This document shows positions 1-7,576 of a stretch of 64,000 nt of DNA, one piece after another. Source of the DNA: Weissella oryzae SG25 (GTDB lineage: Bacteria; Bacillota; Bacilli; Lactobacillales; Lactobacillaceae); the NCBI RefSeq assembly GCF_000691805.2, contig NZ_DF820487.1, forward strand, positions 62,001-126,000, written 5' to 3'. Position numbers and translations under genes: made by a program. Under the pieces are notes generated by a model. It saw only the letters and a program-made list of their open reading frames with translations. It was not told where the DNA came from and did no database searches. Within the stretch, counting starts at the first letter, position 1, and every line of letters begins with the position of its first letter.

Positions 1-1
1 C

Positions 2-811
2 ATTCGTCCAATGCGTGATGGTGTGATTGCTGACTACGAAACAACTGTGGCAATGCTTAAGTATTATTTGAACAAGGCGTTGGGCAATGGCCGGACAAAT
101 CCGAAGGTTGTAATTGGTGTGCCTTCTGGCGTAACCGCTGTGGAACGTCGGGCAGTAACTGATGCTGCTCGGGTTGCTGGGGCTAAGGATGCCTTCGTGA
201 TTGAAGAGCCATTTGCCGCAGCTGTCGGAGCTGGTTTGCCAGTCATGGAGCCAACTGGTTCAATGGTTGTAGACATGGGTGGTGGAACAACTGATGTTGC
301 GACAATCTCATTGGGTGGAATCGTGTCTTCACGATCAATTCGGATGGCTGGTGACCGGCTTGATGATGCAATTATGACTTATATCCGCCAAAACTACTCA
401 GTTTTGATTGGTGAACAATCAGCTGAGCGCCTAAAGATGGAAATTGGTTCAGCAAACTTAGAGTTGGCTAAGGATATGGATGGCGCTACGATTCGTGGAC
501 GTGACCTAGTAACTGGTTTACCAAAGACAATCGAAGTAACCGCTTTTGATGTTGCTGATGCGATTAAAGATGTGATTGCTGAGATTATTGTGGCAATTAA
601 GGAGACTCTTGAAGAGACATCACCTGAAATTGCAGCTGATGTGATTGATCATGGAATTATTTTAACTGGTGGGGGAGCACTTTTGCACCATATCGATGAA
701 GTGATTGCCGATGCAACCAAAGTTCCGGTCTTTATTGCGACTGAGCCGCTTGATGCTGTCGTTTTGGGAACGGGTGAAATCTTAAAGTCAATCGACGTTT
801 TGAACAATTAA
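2..811 (+). CDS. mreB: MreB rod-shape actin homologue (5' partial)
   Basis: C-terminal 269 residues of MreB, the membrane-associated actin-like filament protein that guides lateral wall synthesis. The reading frame is open from base 2, and the methionine at base 11 is internal (the family reads RPM-DGVIADY here), so roughly the first 60-70 residues lie upstream of the window. Visible actin-fold motifs are [13 protein letters not shown], the phosphate-2 loop [12 protein letters not shown] and the adenosine motif ILTGGGALL. The protein contains no cysteine. A strong hairpin terminator follows at once, so mreC is probably not only a read-through product. Identity is clear from the motifs; the start cannot be judged. 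Confidence 0.96.
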   Translation: MRPMRDGVIADYETTVAMLKYYLNKALGNGRTNPKVVIGVPSGVTAVERRAVTDAARVAGAKDAFVIEEPFAAAVGAGLPVMEPTGSMVVDMGGGTTDVATISLGGIVSSRSIRMAGDRLDDAIMTYIRQNYSVLIGEQSAERLKMEIGSANLELAKDMDGATIRGRDLVTGLPKTIEVTAFDVADAIKDVIAEIIVAIKETLEETSPEIAADVIDHGIILTGGGALLHHIDEVIADATKVPVFIATEPLDAVVLGTGEILKSIDVLNN

Positions 812-824
812 GATAGCTTTGGTG

Positions 825-858
825 GCGCATCACATATTAGATGTGATGCGCTTTTCTT
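825..858 (+). terminator. Rho-independent terminator after mreB
   Basis: Perfect 11-bp stem (825-835 with 841-851), 5-nt loop ATTAG, followed by TTTTCTT. It separates mreB from mreC. Confidence 0.85.
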
Positions 859-916
859 AAAGAAAAGATGCTGACTTAATCGGAAATAAAATTAGTCGTG
901 AACGAAGGGAGTTATA

Positions 917-1768
917 ATGAAAAATCCATTTTCTTCACGTCGTTTGGTGATTGCAGTAATAATTGCGATTTTAACAATTGCAATTATTACGATTAGTTCA
1001 AATGCCCGCAATTCAAAGGCAGAACCTTCGTTGCCAAGTCGAGTATTATCAGACATTACTGGCTGGACAGCTCAGGTGGTTGGAACGCCAGTTAAAGCCC
1101 TGACGACGAGTGTGGCGTCGGTTCAACAATTGTTGAATACTTATCAAGAAAATGAAAAGTTGACAACTCGAATTGATGAACTAGCACAAGCTAAGGTTCA
1201 GTTGCAAACCTTGCAAGCTGAAAATAAAGCACTTAAGAACCAATTGAACTTAGATTCAACTTTGACCGACTTTAAAGTTGTGAATGCAGTTGTAATTTCG
1301 CGTTCACCATCAAATTGGCAGTCACAAATTATTATTAATAAAGGGACTGATGCTGGTTTGAAGCGTAATATGTCGGTGATGGGTTCTGGTGGCTTGGTTG
1401 GTCGGATTGTGCAAGTTAATACGACTAATTCTAAAGTAGAATTGATTTCTGACAATAGCCAGACAGCTAACCGCTTTGCAATTCGAGTAGCAACTAGCAA
1501 TGGTGAGGTTGTTGATGGAATCATCTCTGGTTTTAATCAGACAAAAAATGAAATTATTATGAGCAACATTACATCACAAACTGAAGTGAAAAAGGGTGAT
1601 ATGGTTACAACATCTGGCTTAGGTGGGGTAACGCCATCTGGTTTGTATGTGGGTAAGGTTGATGCTGTTACTAAGGATGAGGGCGGAGTTTCAAAGCAAA
1701 TTTTGATTAAGCCAGCAACTGACTTTAATAACATCCCAGTTGTGTCCGTGGCAATTCCACAATCATAA
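917..1768 (+). CDS. mreC: Rod shape-determining protein MreC
   Basis: 283 residues, usual MreC size. One N-terminal membrane anchor (about residues 9-27), then a coiled-coil segment (about 70-115) and the extracellular beta-rich MreC domain with the family signature GLVGRIVQV around residue 157. MreC bridges MreB/MreD to the elongasome PBP on the outer face of the membrane. The start ATG has AAGGGA about 7 nt upstream. It lies after the mreB terminator and ends at a bidirectional terminator shared with a reverse-strand carbonic anhydrase gene, which physically separates mreC from mreD. No cysteines. Confidence 0.95.
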   Translation: MKNPFSSRRLVIAVIIAILTIAIITISSNARNSKAEPSLPSRVLSDITGWTAQVVGTPVKALTTSVASVQQLLNTYQENEKLTTRIDELAQAKVQLQTLQAENKALKNQLNLDSTLTDFKVVNAVVISRSPSNWQSQIIINKGTDAGLKRNMSVMGSGGLVGRIVQVNTTNSKVELISDNSQTANRFAIRVATSNGEVVDGIISGFNQTKNEIIMSNITSQTEVKKGDMVTTSGLGGVTPSGLYVGKVDAVTKDEGGVSKQILIKPATDFNNIPVVSVAIPQS

Positions 1769-1776
1769 TAGAGAAA

Positions 1777-1824
1777 AATAAGCCCGACCGATTAGCTTGA
1801 ACTAATTGGTCGGGCTTATTTTTA
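1777..1824. terminator. Bidirectional terminator between mreC and the carbonic anhydrase gene
   Basis: Long stem (1777-1795 with 1802-1820, one G-U pair) around a 6-nt loop, A-rich on the left and T-rich on the right, so it can act on both strands. Its right edge overlaps the stop codon of the reverse-strand gene. Confidence 0.85.
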
Positions 1825-2445
1825 TTCGTGATAAAGAATTGGACGGTCATTAAGTGGTTGAAGGTCACGATTATTCTTAGCTGCAAGGCCTTCCAAGAAA
1901 GCTAGTTGTTCTTGGCTTAAAGTAACTGGGTCTTTAATAACGTACCATTCAACATCTTCGGTTAAAGGTGGCGTTGTTAATGAGCCTAGGTAGTGATAAT
2001 AAGCCGGATTAGCTGGAATGAAGTCTGTTAATTTAATGGTAAAGTCATTTGGCTTTGTCCAGTTTTCTATAACAGAGGCTAAAATCGGATTAGCCGGACC
2101 AATTTCAAAAAAGACAGCAATTACGGCCTTGGCACCATTAAGAGCTTGATGTACAAAATGAATTTCTGCAGCAAAAGAATGTTGATTCAATTGATGTTCA
2201 CTAGGGGTATGGGTATGAAATTGCACTAAATTAAACTTACGGTAGTTTAAAATTGCAGTACCTGTCACAAAGACTTCCAGACCGTTGCCTGAATCATGGG
2301 CTAAACTAACTTCATTTTGGTAGTCAACTTCAAGTGCAGAACCTCTTGGCCAAGTAGTAGCAACTTGGTCATCAATGTTAATGGGTGACTGATGCTTACC
2401 ATGTTCAAAGTACCAGTTTTCTTGGTGTGAATAATCAAATTTCAT
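1822..2445 (-). CDS. Alpha-class carbonic anhydrase, cytosolic
   Basis: 207-residue alpha-carbonic anhydrase, which interconverts CO2 and bicarbonate and would supply bicarbonate for carboxylations. The QSPINI signature is at residues 19-24. Zinc ligands are H77 and H79 (in FHTHTPSEH) and H96 (in EIHFVH), and the substrate-pocket motif GSLTTPPLTEDVEW starts near residue 154. The family is often exported in bacteria, but there is no signal peptide here, so the enzyme is probably cytosolic. RBS AGGGG lies 8 nt before the ATG. It is a single gene on the opposite strand inserted between mreC and mreD, with its own terminator. All active-site residues visible are intact. Confidence 0.93.
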   Translation of the reverse strand: MKFDYSHQENWYFEHGKHQSPINIDDQVATTWPRGSALEVDYQNEVSLAHDSGNGLEVFVTGTAILNYRKFNLVQFHTHTPSEHQLNQHSFAAEIHFVHQALNGAKAVIAVFFEIGPANPILASVIENWTKPNDFTIKLTDFIPANPAYYHYLGSLTTPPLTEDVEWYVIKDPVTLSQEQLAFLEGLAAKNNRDLQPLNDRPILYHE

Positions 2446-2535
2446 TTTATAACCCCTAGCTTTCTAGTAAGAATGAATTGGCTTTATTTTATCATATTAG
2501 CTAAGACGGTAACCTTAAGATTGTTGGACGTGATT

Positions 2536-2565
2536 TTGAATTAATGCTAAACTGAACTCTATAAT
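2536..2565 (+). promoter_or_regulatory. SigA-type promoter of mreD
   Basis: TTGAAT (2536-2541), 18-bp spacer, perfect TATAAT (2560-2565). The predicted start point near 2572 lies just before a hairpin, so mreD has its own promoter despite the interrupted operon. Confidence 0.65.
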
Positions 2566-2580
2566 TAAAAGTTAAAGATT

Positions 2581-2601
2581 GCGTGGGGTGTTACCTCACG
2601 C
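2581..2601 (+). other. Stable hairpin in the mreD leader, next to the RBS
   Basis: 9-bp stem with one G-U pair (2581-2589 with 2593-2601) and a 3-nt loop, ending two bases before the GGAG of mreD (2604-2607). It begins only about 10 nt after the predicted transcription start. There is no U-tract, so it is not a terminator; it may stabilise the mRNA 5' end or tune ribosome access. Confidence 0.5.
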
Positions 2602-2615
2602 CTGGAGTTCTTCAA

Positions 2616-3215
2616 ATGAAATATATTCCTATGAAGTGGTTACATTTTTTCTTAGTATTTATTGCCATGCTATTAGATGGCGCGATAGCTTTAAATGCTG
2701 CGCCTGTTCTCTTTCATCAGCCAATGTCTGCAAGTCCCTTTCTGACGATAATCGTGTTAATTATCCCAATTATCGGTGGTTTCGCTGACCAACTAAGTAA
2801 ACAAAGTCTATATGGGGCAGCAATCGTTTCTGGCTTGCTTTTTGATTTGTTCTATAATGGTGTTGTTGGTATTGCTATGGTTGGTTTCCCTTTGGTAGTC
2901 TGGATTGCATTGATAATTAAAAAATATTTTGCGACCAACTTTGGTTCAGCCGTATTAACCTGGTTTATTGCGCTAAGTGCATATTTGTTTTTCGACTATA
3001 TGGCTTTTGGAATTATCAATATGGCTAATGCAAACTTATCAAGCTTCATTATTTTCCATATGTTTCCAACGATTTTGGTGAACTTATTGATTCTCTTAGT
3101 AGTTTATAATTTCTTGGTTTGGCTCTATAAAAAGACATTGCAAGAAGATATCGCAAACTATACAATTGCCGATAAAAGTTTGGATAATCGAATTCCATTA
3201 GGTCGTCGTAAGTAA
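2616..3215 (+). CDS. mreD: Rod shape-determining protein MreD
   Basis: 199-residue polytopic membrane protein of MreD type, with about five hydrophobic segments, the region LIIPIIGGFADQL, and a charged C-terminus. MreD is the integral-membrane partner of MreC in the elongasome. The frame can be opened at a GTG at 2583, but that lies inside a leader hairpin; ATG 2616 has GGAG 8 nt upstream and is preferred. It has its own promoter and ends at a strong terminator. minCD, which often follows mreD in lactobacilli, is absent. Identity rests on membrane topology plus context, since MreD sequences are poorly conserved. Confidence 0.88.
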   Translation: MKYIPMKWLHFFLVFIAMLLDGAIALNAAPVLFHQPMSASPFLTIIVLIIPIIGGFADQLSKQSLYGAAIVSGLLFDLFYNGVVGIAMVGFPLVVWIALIIKKYFATNFGSAVLTWFIALSAYLFFDYMAFGIINMANANLSSFIIFHMFPTILVNLLILLVVYNFLVWLYKKTLQEDIANYTIADKSLDNRIPLGRRK

Positions 3216-3228
3216 CTTAACAAAAAAC

Positions 3229-3266
3229 ATCCGTATGACTGCTAGATAGTCATACGGATATTTTTT
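3229..3266 (+). terminator. Rho-independent terminator after mreD
   Basis: Perfect 12-bp stem (3229-3240 with 3248-3259), 7-nt loop, then six T. Confidence 0.88.
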
Positions 3267-3316
3267 ATACAAGTTTTTAAGAATAGATTGTCAGAATGCA
3301 AAATTAGCAAATTTCC

Positions 3317-4252
3317 TTATTTAATACGCCGTGCAATATAGATTGGCCGATGTTTAACTTCCTTATAGATACCGGAAATGTAACGGCCAATTACTCCGAT
3401 GCTTAATAGCTGAATACTACCAATTAAAAGGATAATGACAACTAGGGAAGGCCAACCAAAAACCGCCGTATTTGGGAAAATTAAAGCCCGAATAATAATA
3501 ACGATGATGCCAATAATTGAAGCAAAAAAGGTGACCAAACCAGTGGCAATAACTAAATCCAAGGGGATAGTTGAAAAGTTGATAATCCCTTCAATGGAAT
3601 ATCTAAAAAGACTCATAAAGGACCAAGAAGTGTTACCGGCAACGCGATCGACATTTTCAAATTCAAGGTATTTAGTTTTGAAACCAACCCAAGAAAAAAT
3701 CCCCTTTGAAAAGCGATTGTATTCGGTCATGCTTAAAATGGCATCAACCATTTGGCGAGTCATGACACGGTAGTCACGGGCACCTTTCACTAATTTAGTA
3801 TCGGAAACCTTATTGATGAGCCAATAAAATAGGTCGCTAAAAAATGACCTGAGGTGAGCTTCACCATCCCGATTGGTACGCCTCGAGCCAACGGAGTCCC
3901 ACTTGCCAGACATTACATCTTGTAACATTTCTGGTAGTAATTCTGGTGGGTCTTGTAAGTCAACATCCATAACTGCTAGATAATCACCTTTAGCATGCTG
4001 CAATCCAGCGTAGAGAGCAGCTTCTTTACCAAAGTTACGTGAAAATTCAATGTAATGAATTAATGGATCTTGGTGACTAACATTTTCTAAAATATCAATG
4101 GTTTTATCAGTTGAACCATCATCGATAAACCAAAAAGAAACTTCAAGTTCAGGCATTTTACGCATGTTCTGCTGGACAGCGTCAATAAAGATGGGGATAG
4201 CAACTTCTTCATTATAAACGGGAACGATTATTGATAGCGATTTAGTGGTCAA
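3317..4252 (-). CDS. GT2 family membrane glycosyltransferase (GtrB/DPM-like)
   Basis: Family 2 glycosyltransferase of the dolichyl-phosphate-mannose-synthase/GtrB type, which loads a sugar from a nucleotide donor onto undecaprenyl phosphate at the inner membrane face. The N-terminal catalytic domain shows SIIVPVYNEE, the DDGSTD motif, and DVDLQDPPE as the metal-binding DxD region. Two transmembrane helices fill the last third. The TTG start at 4252 is preferred because GGGAG lies 6 nt upstream; an in-frame ATG at 4306 would add 18 residues but has no RBS. It is an isolated gene: the flippase and second transferase that often accompany GtrB are not adjacent, so the acceptor glycan is unknown. 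Confidence 0.86.
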   Translation of the reverse strand: MTTKSLSIIVPVYNEEVAIPIFIDAVQQNMRKMPELEVSFWFIDDGSTDKTIDILENVSHQDPLIHYIEFSRNFGKEAALYAGLQHAKGDYLAVMDVDLQDPPELLPEMLQDVMSGKWDSVGSRRTNRDGEAHLRSFFSDLFYWLINKVSDTKLVKGARDYRVMTRQMVDAILSMTEYNRFSKGIFSWVGFKTKYLEFENVDRVAGNTSWSFMSLFRYSIEGIINFSTIPLDLVIATGLVTFFASIIGIIVIIIRALIFPNTAVFGWPSLVVIILLIGSIQLLSIGVIGRYISGIYKEVKHRPIYIARRIK

Positions 4253-4436
4253 TTTTTTCTCCCATAGATTAAGTTTATTTGTAATTGTAATTACTATTAC
4301 AGTCATTTTATACTTTTGAGCTTTACTGCGTCAAACTTACTAAGGGCATATTTGATGTGGGTCAATTAGTAAAACGATGCAGCTTAGAAAATCCATTCTG
4401 AATGCTCAGCAAACAATTTACTTATGCCGGTCCAAT

Positions 4437-4485
4437 CCCTACAATGGAGATATGAGTTTTTACGGATTCAAAAGGCACTGTAGGG
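4437..4485 (+). other. Possible RBS-masking hairpin upstream of folB
   Basis: CCCTACA (4437-4443) is complementary to TGTAGGG (4479-4485), and the right arm contains the start of the AGGGGTGA Shine-Dalgarno region of folB. Pairing would hide the RBS of the first folate gene. I could not match it to the tetrahydrofolate riboswitch consensus, so a regulatory role is only a suggestion. Confidence 0.35.
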
Positions 4486-4495
4486 GTGAATAAAA

Positions 4496-4849
4496 ATGTA
4501 TAAGATTAAAATTAATAAAATGCAATTTCATAGTCACATTGGTGTCTTAGCAGAAGAAAAAATCCTTGGACAACAAATTGAAGTTGATTTACAGGTGGAA
4601 ACTAATTTCGATTTTAGTGGACAAGATCAACTGACTGAAAGTCTTAGTTATGTAGATTTTTATACTGCAACCAAGCAAATTGTCGATGCTTCACGGGTTG
4701 ACTTAATTGAGAAATTGGCCTTTGATATTATTCAGACAATTAAGCAGCAAGATCCAACGCGGATTGCGGCGGTTGAAGTACATGTTAGAAAATTAGCAGT
4801 ACCAATTGATGGAATTTTTGCAAATACTGAAATTGAAATGCGGGGTTAA
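4496..4849 (+). CDS. folB: Dihydroneopterin aldolase
   Basis: 117 residues, typical FolB length. It converts 7,8-dihydroneopterin to 6-hydroxymethyl-dihydropterin and glycolaldehyde in folate synthesis. The family core is visible: FHSHIGVLAEEK near the N-terminus (the family usually has G-H-x-G-V-x-x-E-E), the pterin-binding SLSYVDFY segment around residues 48-55, LIEKLAFDI near 74, and VEVHVRKLAVPI near the end. RBS AGGGGTGA lies upstream. It is the first gene of a tight operon; folKE follows after 3 nt. No cysteines. Confidence 0.95.
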   Translation: MYKIKINKMQFHSHIGVLAEEKILGQQIEVDLQVETNFDFSGQDQLTESLSYVDFYTATKQIVDASRVDLIEKLAFDIIQTIKQQDPTRIAAVEVHVRKLAVPIDGIFANTEIEMRG

Positions 4850-4852
4850 GCG

Positions 4853-5905
4853 ATGGAAACAGTTTATTTAAGTTTAGGTAGCAATCTTGGTGATCGACAA
4901 CATTACTTAGAACAAGCATTAACTTTATTGGGAACGAATCAAAAAGTTATGGTAAGCAAACAATCTAGCTTCTATGAAACCTCACCAGTTGGGGGCGTAG
5001 TTCAAGATAACTTCATTAACTTAGCCATTGAGATTATGACAACCCTATCAGCACAAGAACTCCTCGATTTAATTCATACGATTGAAAAACAATTAAATCG
5101 GCAACGGCTTGTGCATTGGGGACCACGAACGATTGATATTGATATTATTTTTTATGGTGAACAGCAAATTGATCAAGCAAACTTAAAGGTGCCACATCCA
5201 GAGGCATTTAACCGGTATTTTGTTTTGCAACCTTTGGCGGAAATTATGGAAGATTCTGCACCAGTCAAAGCGCAGGTAAACACTGCTTTAGAGCAGTTAG
5301 CAAAGACCGTTACAGATCAACGCCTAGAAAAAGTTGCGGTCGATTTAACCCCCAAAGAAAAAATTGCTGCGGCTGTGAAGACAATCTTATCCGCTGTTGG
5401 CGAAGATCCACAGCGAGAAGGGTTAGTGGAAACTCCGCAACGTGTTGCTAAAATGTATGAAGAAATCCTAGCATCACAAACTAAAGGCCCTTTTGAAGAC
5501 TATAAGCTTTTTGAAACTAGTCCTGATGAACGTAATCAACTAATTGTAATGAAAGATATTCCGTTTTATTCAATGTGTGAGCATCACATGCTACCTTTTT
5601 TTGGACAAGTGCATGTTGCTTATTTACCACAAGCTGGCAAAATTATTGGTTTATCAAAAATTCCGCGTTTAGTTGAATACGTTTCTCAAAAGTTACAAGT
5701 ACAAGAAAATTTGACACGCGAGATTGCTGAAACCTTGGTTGAAATCCTAGCACCATTGGGTGTAGCTGTAGTAGTTGAGGCACGGCATATGTGTGTTGAG
5801 ATGCGGGGAATTAAAAAGCTCAATTCACATACGAAAACAAGTTACTATACAGGCGTTTTTGAAACGGATGCCAACATGCGACAAGAATTTTTGGCAGGCT
5901 TGTAG
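4853..5905 (+). CDS. folKE: Bifunctional HPPK / GTP cyclohydrolase I (FolKE fusion)
   Basis: 350-residue fusion of two folate enzymes. Residues 1-160 are hydroxymethyldihydropterin pyrophosphokinase (LSLGSNLGDR at 6-15; Mg-binding D95 and D97 in RTIDIDI). Residues about 165-350 are GTP cyclohydrolase I (EDPQREGLVETPQRV at 184-198; zinc ligands C242 and H245 in MCEHHMLPF and C314 in RHMCVEMRG). It thus carries the first enzyme (GTP to dihydroneopterin triphosphate) and a later step. The same fusion is known as folKE in Lactococcus lactis. Its only two cysteines are the zinc ligands. It lies between folB and folP in one operon. Confidence 0.96.
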   Translation: METVYLSLGSNLGDRQHYLEQALTLLGTNQKVMVSKQSSFYETSPVGGVVQDNFINLAIEIMTTLSAQELLDLIHTIEKQLNRQRLVHWGPRTIDIDIIFYGEQQIDQANLKVPHPEAFNRYFVLQPLAEIMEDSAPVKAQVNTALEQLAKTVTDQRLEKVAVDLTPKEKIAAAVKTILSAVGEDPQREGLVETPQRVAKMYEEILASQTKGPFEDYKLFETSPDERNQLIVMKDIPFYSMCEHHMLPFFGQVHVAYLPQAGKIIGLSKIPRLVEYVSQKLQVQENLTREIAETLVEILAPLGVAVVVEARHMCVEMRGIKKLNSHTKTSYYTGVFETDANMRQEFLAGL

Positions 5906-5923
5906 GATAAGGGAGAGTGATTT

Positions 5924-6997
5924 ATGGAAATCGTTGCATTGAATCCAAAGAGCAAGGCTTTAACGAATGTTGGTCTAATATTTAAGGGCATTGACGAAGA
6001 TACGGTCGTTGAAATTCGGCGAATTTTAGCTGGTAATATACAGATTAATTGGCTAAAACCAGATGAGTTGTTGGTTTCGCTTTCAGTCTTTGAATTACGG
6101 CACTTGATTAATCATTGGGCACAGGGAAATGCAAAGGCTCAGTTGGCAGCAATTCTGGCGGAACGCCAGGTGATCTGGGCAGGCAAGCGTTTTAAATTCG
6201 ACTTAACTTTTAAACCAATTGTTTATGCGATTGTGAATATTACGCCAGATTCTTTTTATGACGGTAATCCAAACAACTTAACCTTGGATTACGTCTTAGA
6301 TCGGGTGGCAAAGGACCTTGCAGCTGGAGCTGACGTGATTGAATTTGGTGGTAAGTCTTCACGCCCTGGTTATGAAGATATCAGTCCGGCTGCCGAATGG
6401 GCTAGGCTAGAACAGCCACTTGCCGCAGTTCGAGCGCGCTTCCCAGAGGCAGTAATTGCAATTGATACTGACGAACCGTACGTTATGGAACAGGCCCTCT
6501 TAGCTGGGGCTGATATTATCAATGACATTGATGGTTTTGATACGGCAGAAAAGATGGCCTTACTTGCTAAATATCGGCCTGCAGTGGTTATTATGAATAA
6601 TGGACGTGCTGGTTTTGAATATGCAGATAATGTGTATGAGGAGCTACCAAGTTTCTTTGCTGCCAAGCAAGCAGCTTTACTGGCCCAAGGGCTCACGAAT
6701 GAGCAACTTTGTATTGATGCCGGTGTAGGTTTTTTTGATCAAAGAAATGGTATGGATTCAGTTGAACGAGTTAAGGCAACTGAAGTTTTGACCCAACAAG
6801 GTTTGCCAGTCATGTTGGCAATTTCACATAAATCATTTATGTCAAAGGTTTTTGCGGTGCCAGAAGAGCAGCGATTAACTAGTAGCCTAGTTTTTGAAGC
6901 TAAGATGCTTGAAGCTGGTGGTCGGGTAATTCGTGTGCATGATACCAAGGCAACTCGTTTATTGATTGATGGATATATTAAGTATCAGGAGTATTAG
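5924..6997 (+). CDS. folP: Dihydropteroate synthase with N-terminal extension
   Basis: 357 residues. It joins hydroxymethyl-dihydropterin pyrophosphate to p-aminobenzoate and is the sulfonamide target. The DHPS barrel starts only near residue 99 (IVNITPDSFYDG around 103-114), after about 98 residues not seen in the short E. coli form. Other core motifs are IDTDEP, INDIDG, ISHKSF and RVHDTKATR. The phosphate-site motif reads S-H-K where most DHPS have S-R-K. RBS GGGAG lies upstream. It sits between folKE and the nudix gene, as in L. lactis. One cysteine (QLCIDAG). Function is secure; the extension is unexplained. Confidence 0.94.
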   Translation: MEIVALNPKSKALTNVGLIFKGIDEDTVVEIRRILAGNIQINWLKPDELLVSLSVFELRHLINHWAQGNAKAQLAAILAERQVIWAGKRFKFDLTFKPIVYAIVNITPDSFYDGNPNNLTLDYVLDRVAKDLAAGADVIEFGGKSSRPGYEDISPAAEWARLEQPLAAVRARFPEAVIAIDTDEPYVMEQALLAGADIINDIDGFDTAEKMALLAKYRPAVVIMNNGRAGFEYADNVYEELPSFFAAKQAALLAQGLTNEQLCIDAGVGFFDQRNGMDSVERVKATEVLTQQGLPVMLAISHKSFMSKVFAVPEEQRLTSSLVFEAKMLEAGGRVIRVHDTKATRLLIDGYIKYQEY

Positions 6998-7002
6998 GAT
7001 TC

Positions 7003-7503
7003 ATGCGCAATCAAGATTTACTTAGTCTAATGGATACACTTGAGGATTCACAACAGCAGGATACTAAGCTATTTGAGATTCGGCAACTACTTGCAACCTA
7101 TCCGTTAGAATTACGGGGTCGCGTTGATTCGCACCTACAGATATCGGCAAGTGCGTTAGTCTTTGTTGATAAACAGGTAATTTTCATTAAACATCCCTAT
7201 TTAAAAACTTGGTTGTTGCCAGCTGGTCACGTCGAGTTGGATGAACAGCCCTTAGCTACGGCACGGCGAGAGTTCTCTGAGGAAACTGGTTTAAAAGCAG
7301 TAGGTGGTAAATTAGTGGATGTAAATATAATTGAAATTCCCGAAAATGCACTAAAAAAACAAATTGCGCATCGCCATATTGACTTTCGTTTTCAGCTAGA
7401 GTTATCATCACAGCCGGCCAGCTTGGCTGAGTTGCCAGTACGTCTAATGGATGTCAATATGGCTAGTGAAGAGTTCAAAGTTTATTTTAACTTGGCAGAT
7501 TAA
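7003..7503 (+). CDS. folQ: Nudix hydrolase, probable dihydroneopterin triphosphate pyrophosphohydrolase
   Basis: 166-residue Nudix protein. A complete Nudix box (G-x5-E-x7-REUxEExGU) spans residues 75-97. Before it are about 45 residues of helical character (LLSLMDTLEDSQQQDTKLFE). Position gives the function: in L. lactis the operon folB-folKE-folP-ylgG-folC contains a Nudix enzyme shown to remove pyrophosphate from dihydroneopterin triphosphate, the step between FolE and FolB, and the order here is identical. It starts 5 nt after folP. Substrate specificity is inferred from synteny; a generic NTP pyrophosphatase cannot be excluded from sequence alone. Confidence 0.82.
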   Translation: MRNQDLLSLMDTLEDSQQQDTKLFEIRQLLATYPLELRGRVDSHLQISASALVFVDKQVIFIKHPYLKTWLLPAGHVELDEQPLATARREFSEETGLKAVGGKLVDVNIIEIPENALKKQIAHRHIDFRFQLELSSQPASLAELPVRLMDVNMASEEFKVYFNLAD

Positions 7504-7576
7504 ATGTAAAAGACCATGGATAATCCCGGCTTTTATCTAGAATTTTTCTATTAGCGGCAGTTAGAAAAGAGAGCAT

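Noticed and set aside
64-276. Reverse-strand ORF inside mreB, and many similar reverse ORFs inside pyk, ftsZ, recD2, ileS and others
   Set aside because: Shadow frames over strongly conserved genes; low-complexity composition (S, A, T, P rich), no RBS, no family resemblance.
2579-2788. 69-residue ORF overlapping the start of mreD
   Set aside because: Out of frame with MreD, which has conserved topology and an RBS; the short ORF has no RBS and cysteine/serine-rich shadow composition.
4307-4495. Possible tetrahydrofolate riboswitch upstream of folB
   Set aside because: I could not align the leader to the THF aptamer consensus; only a simple RBS-pairing hairpin is supported.
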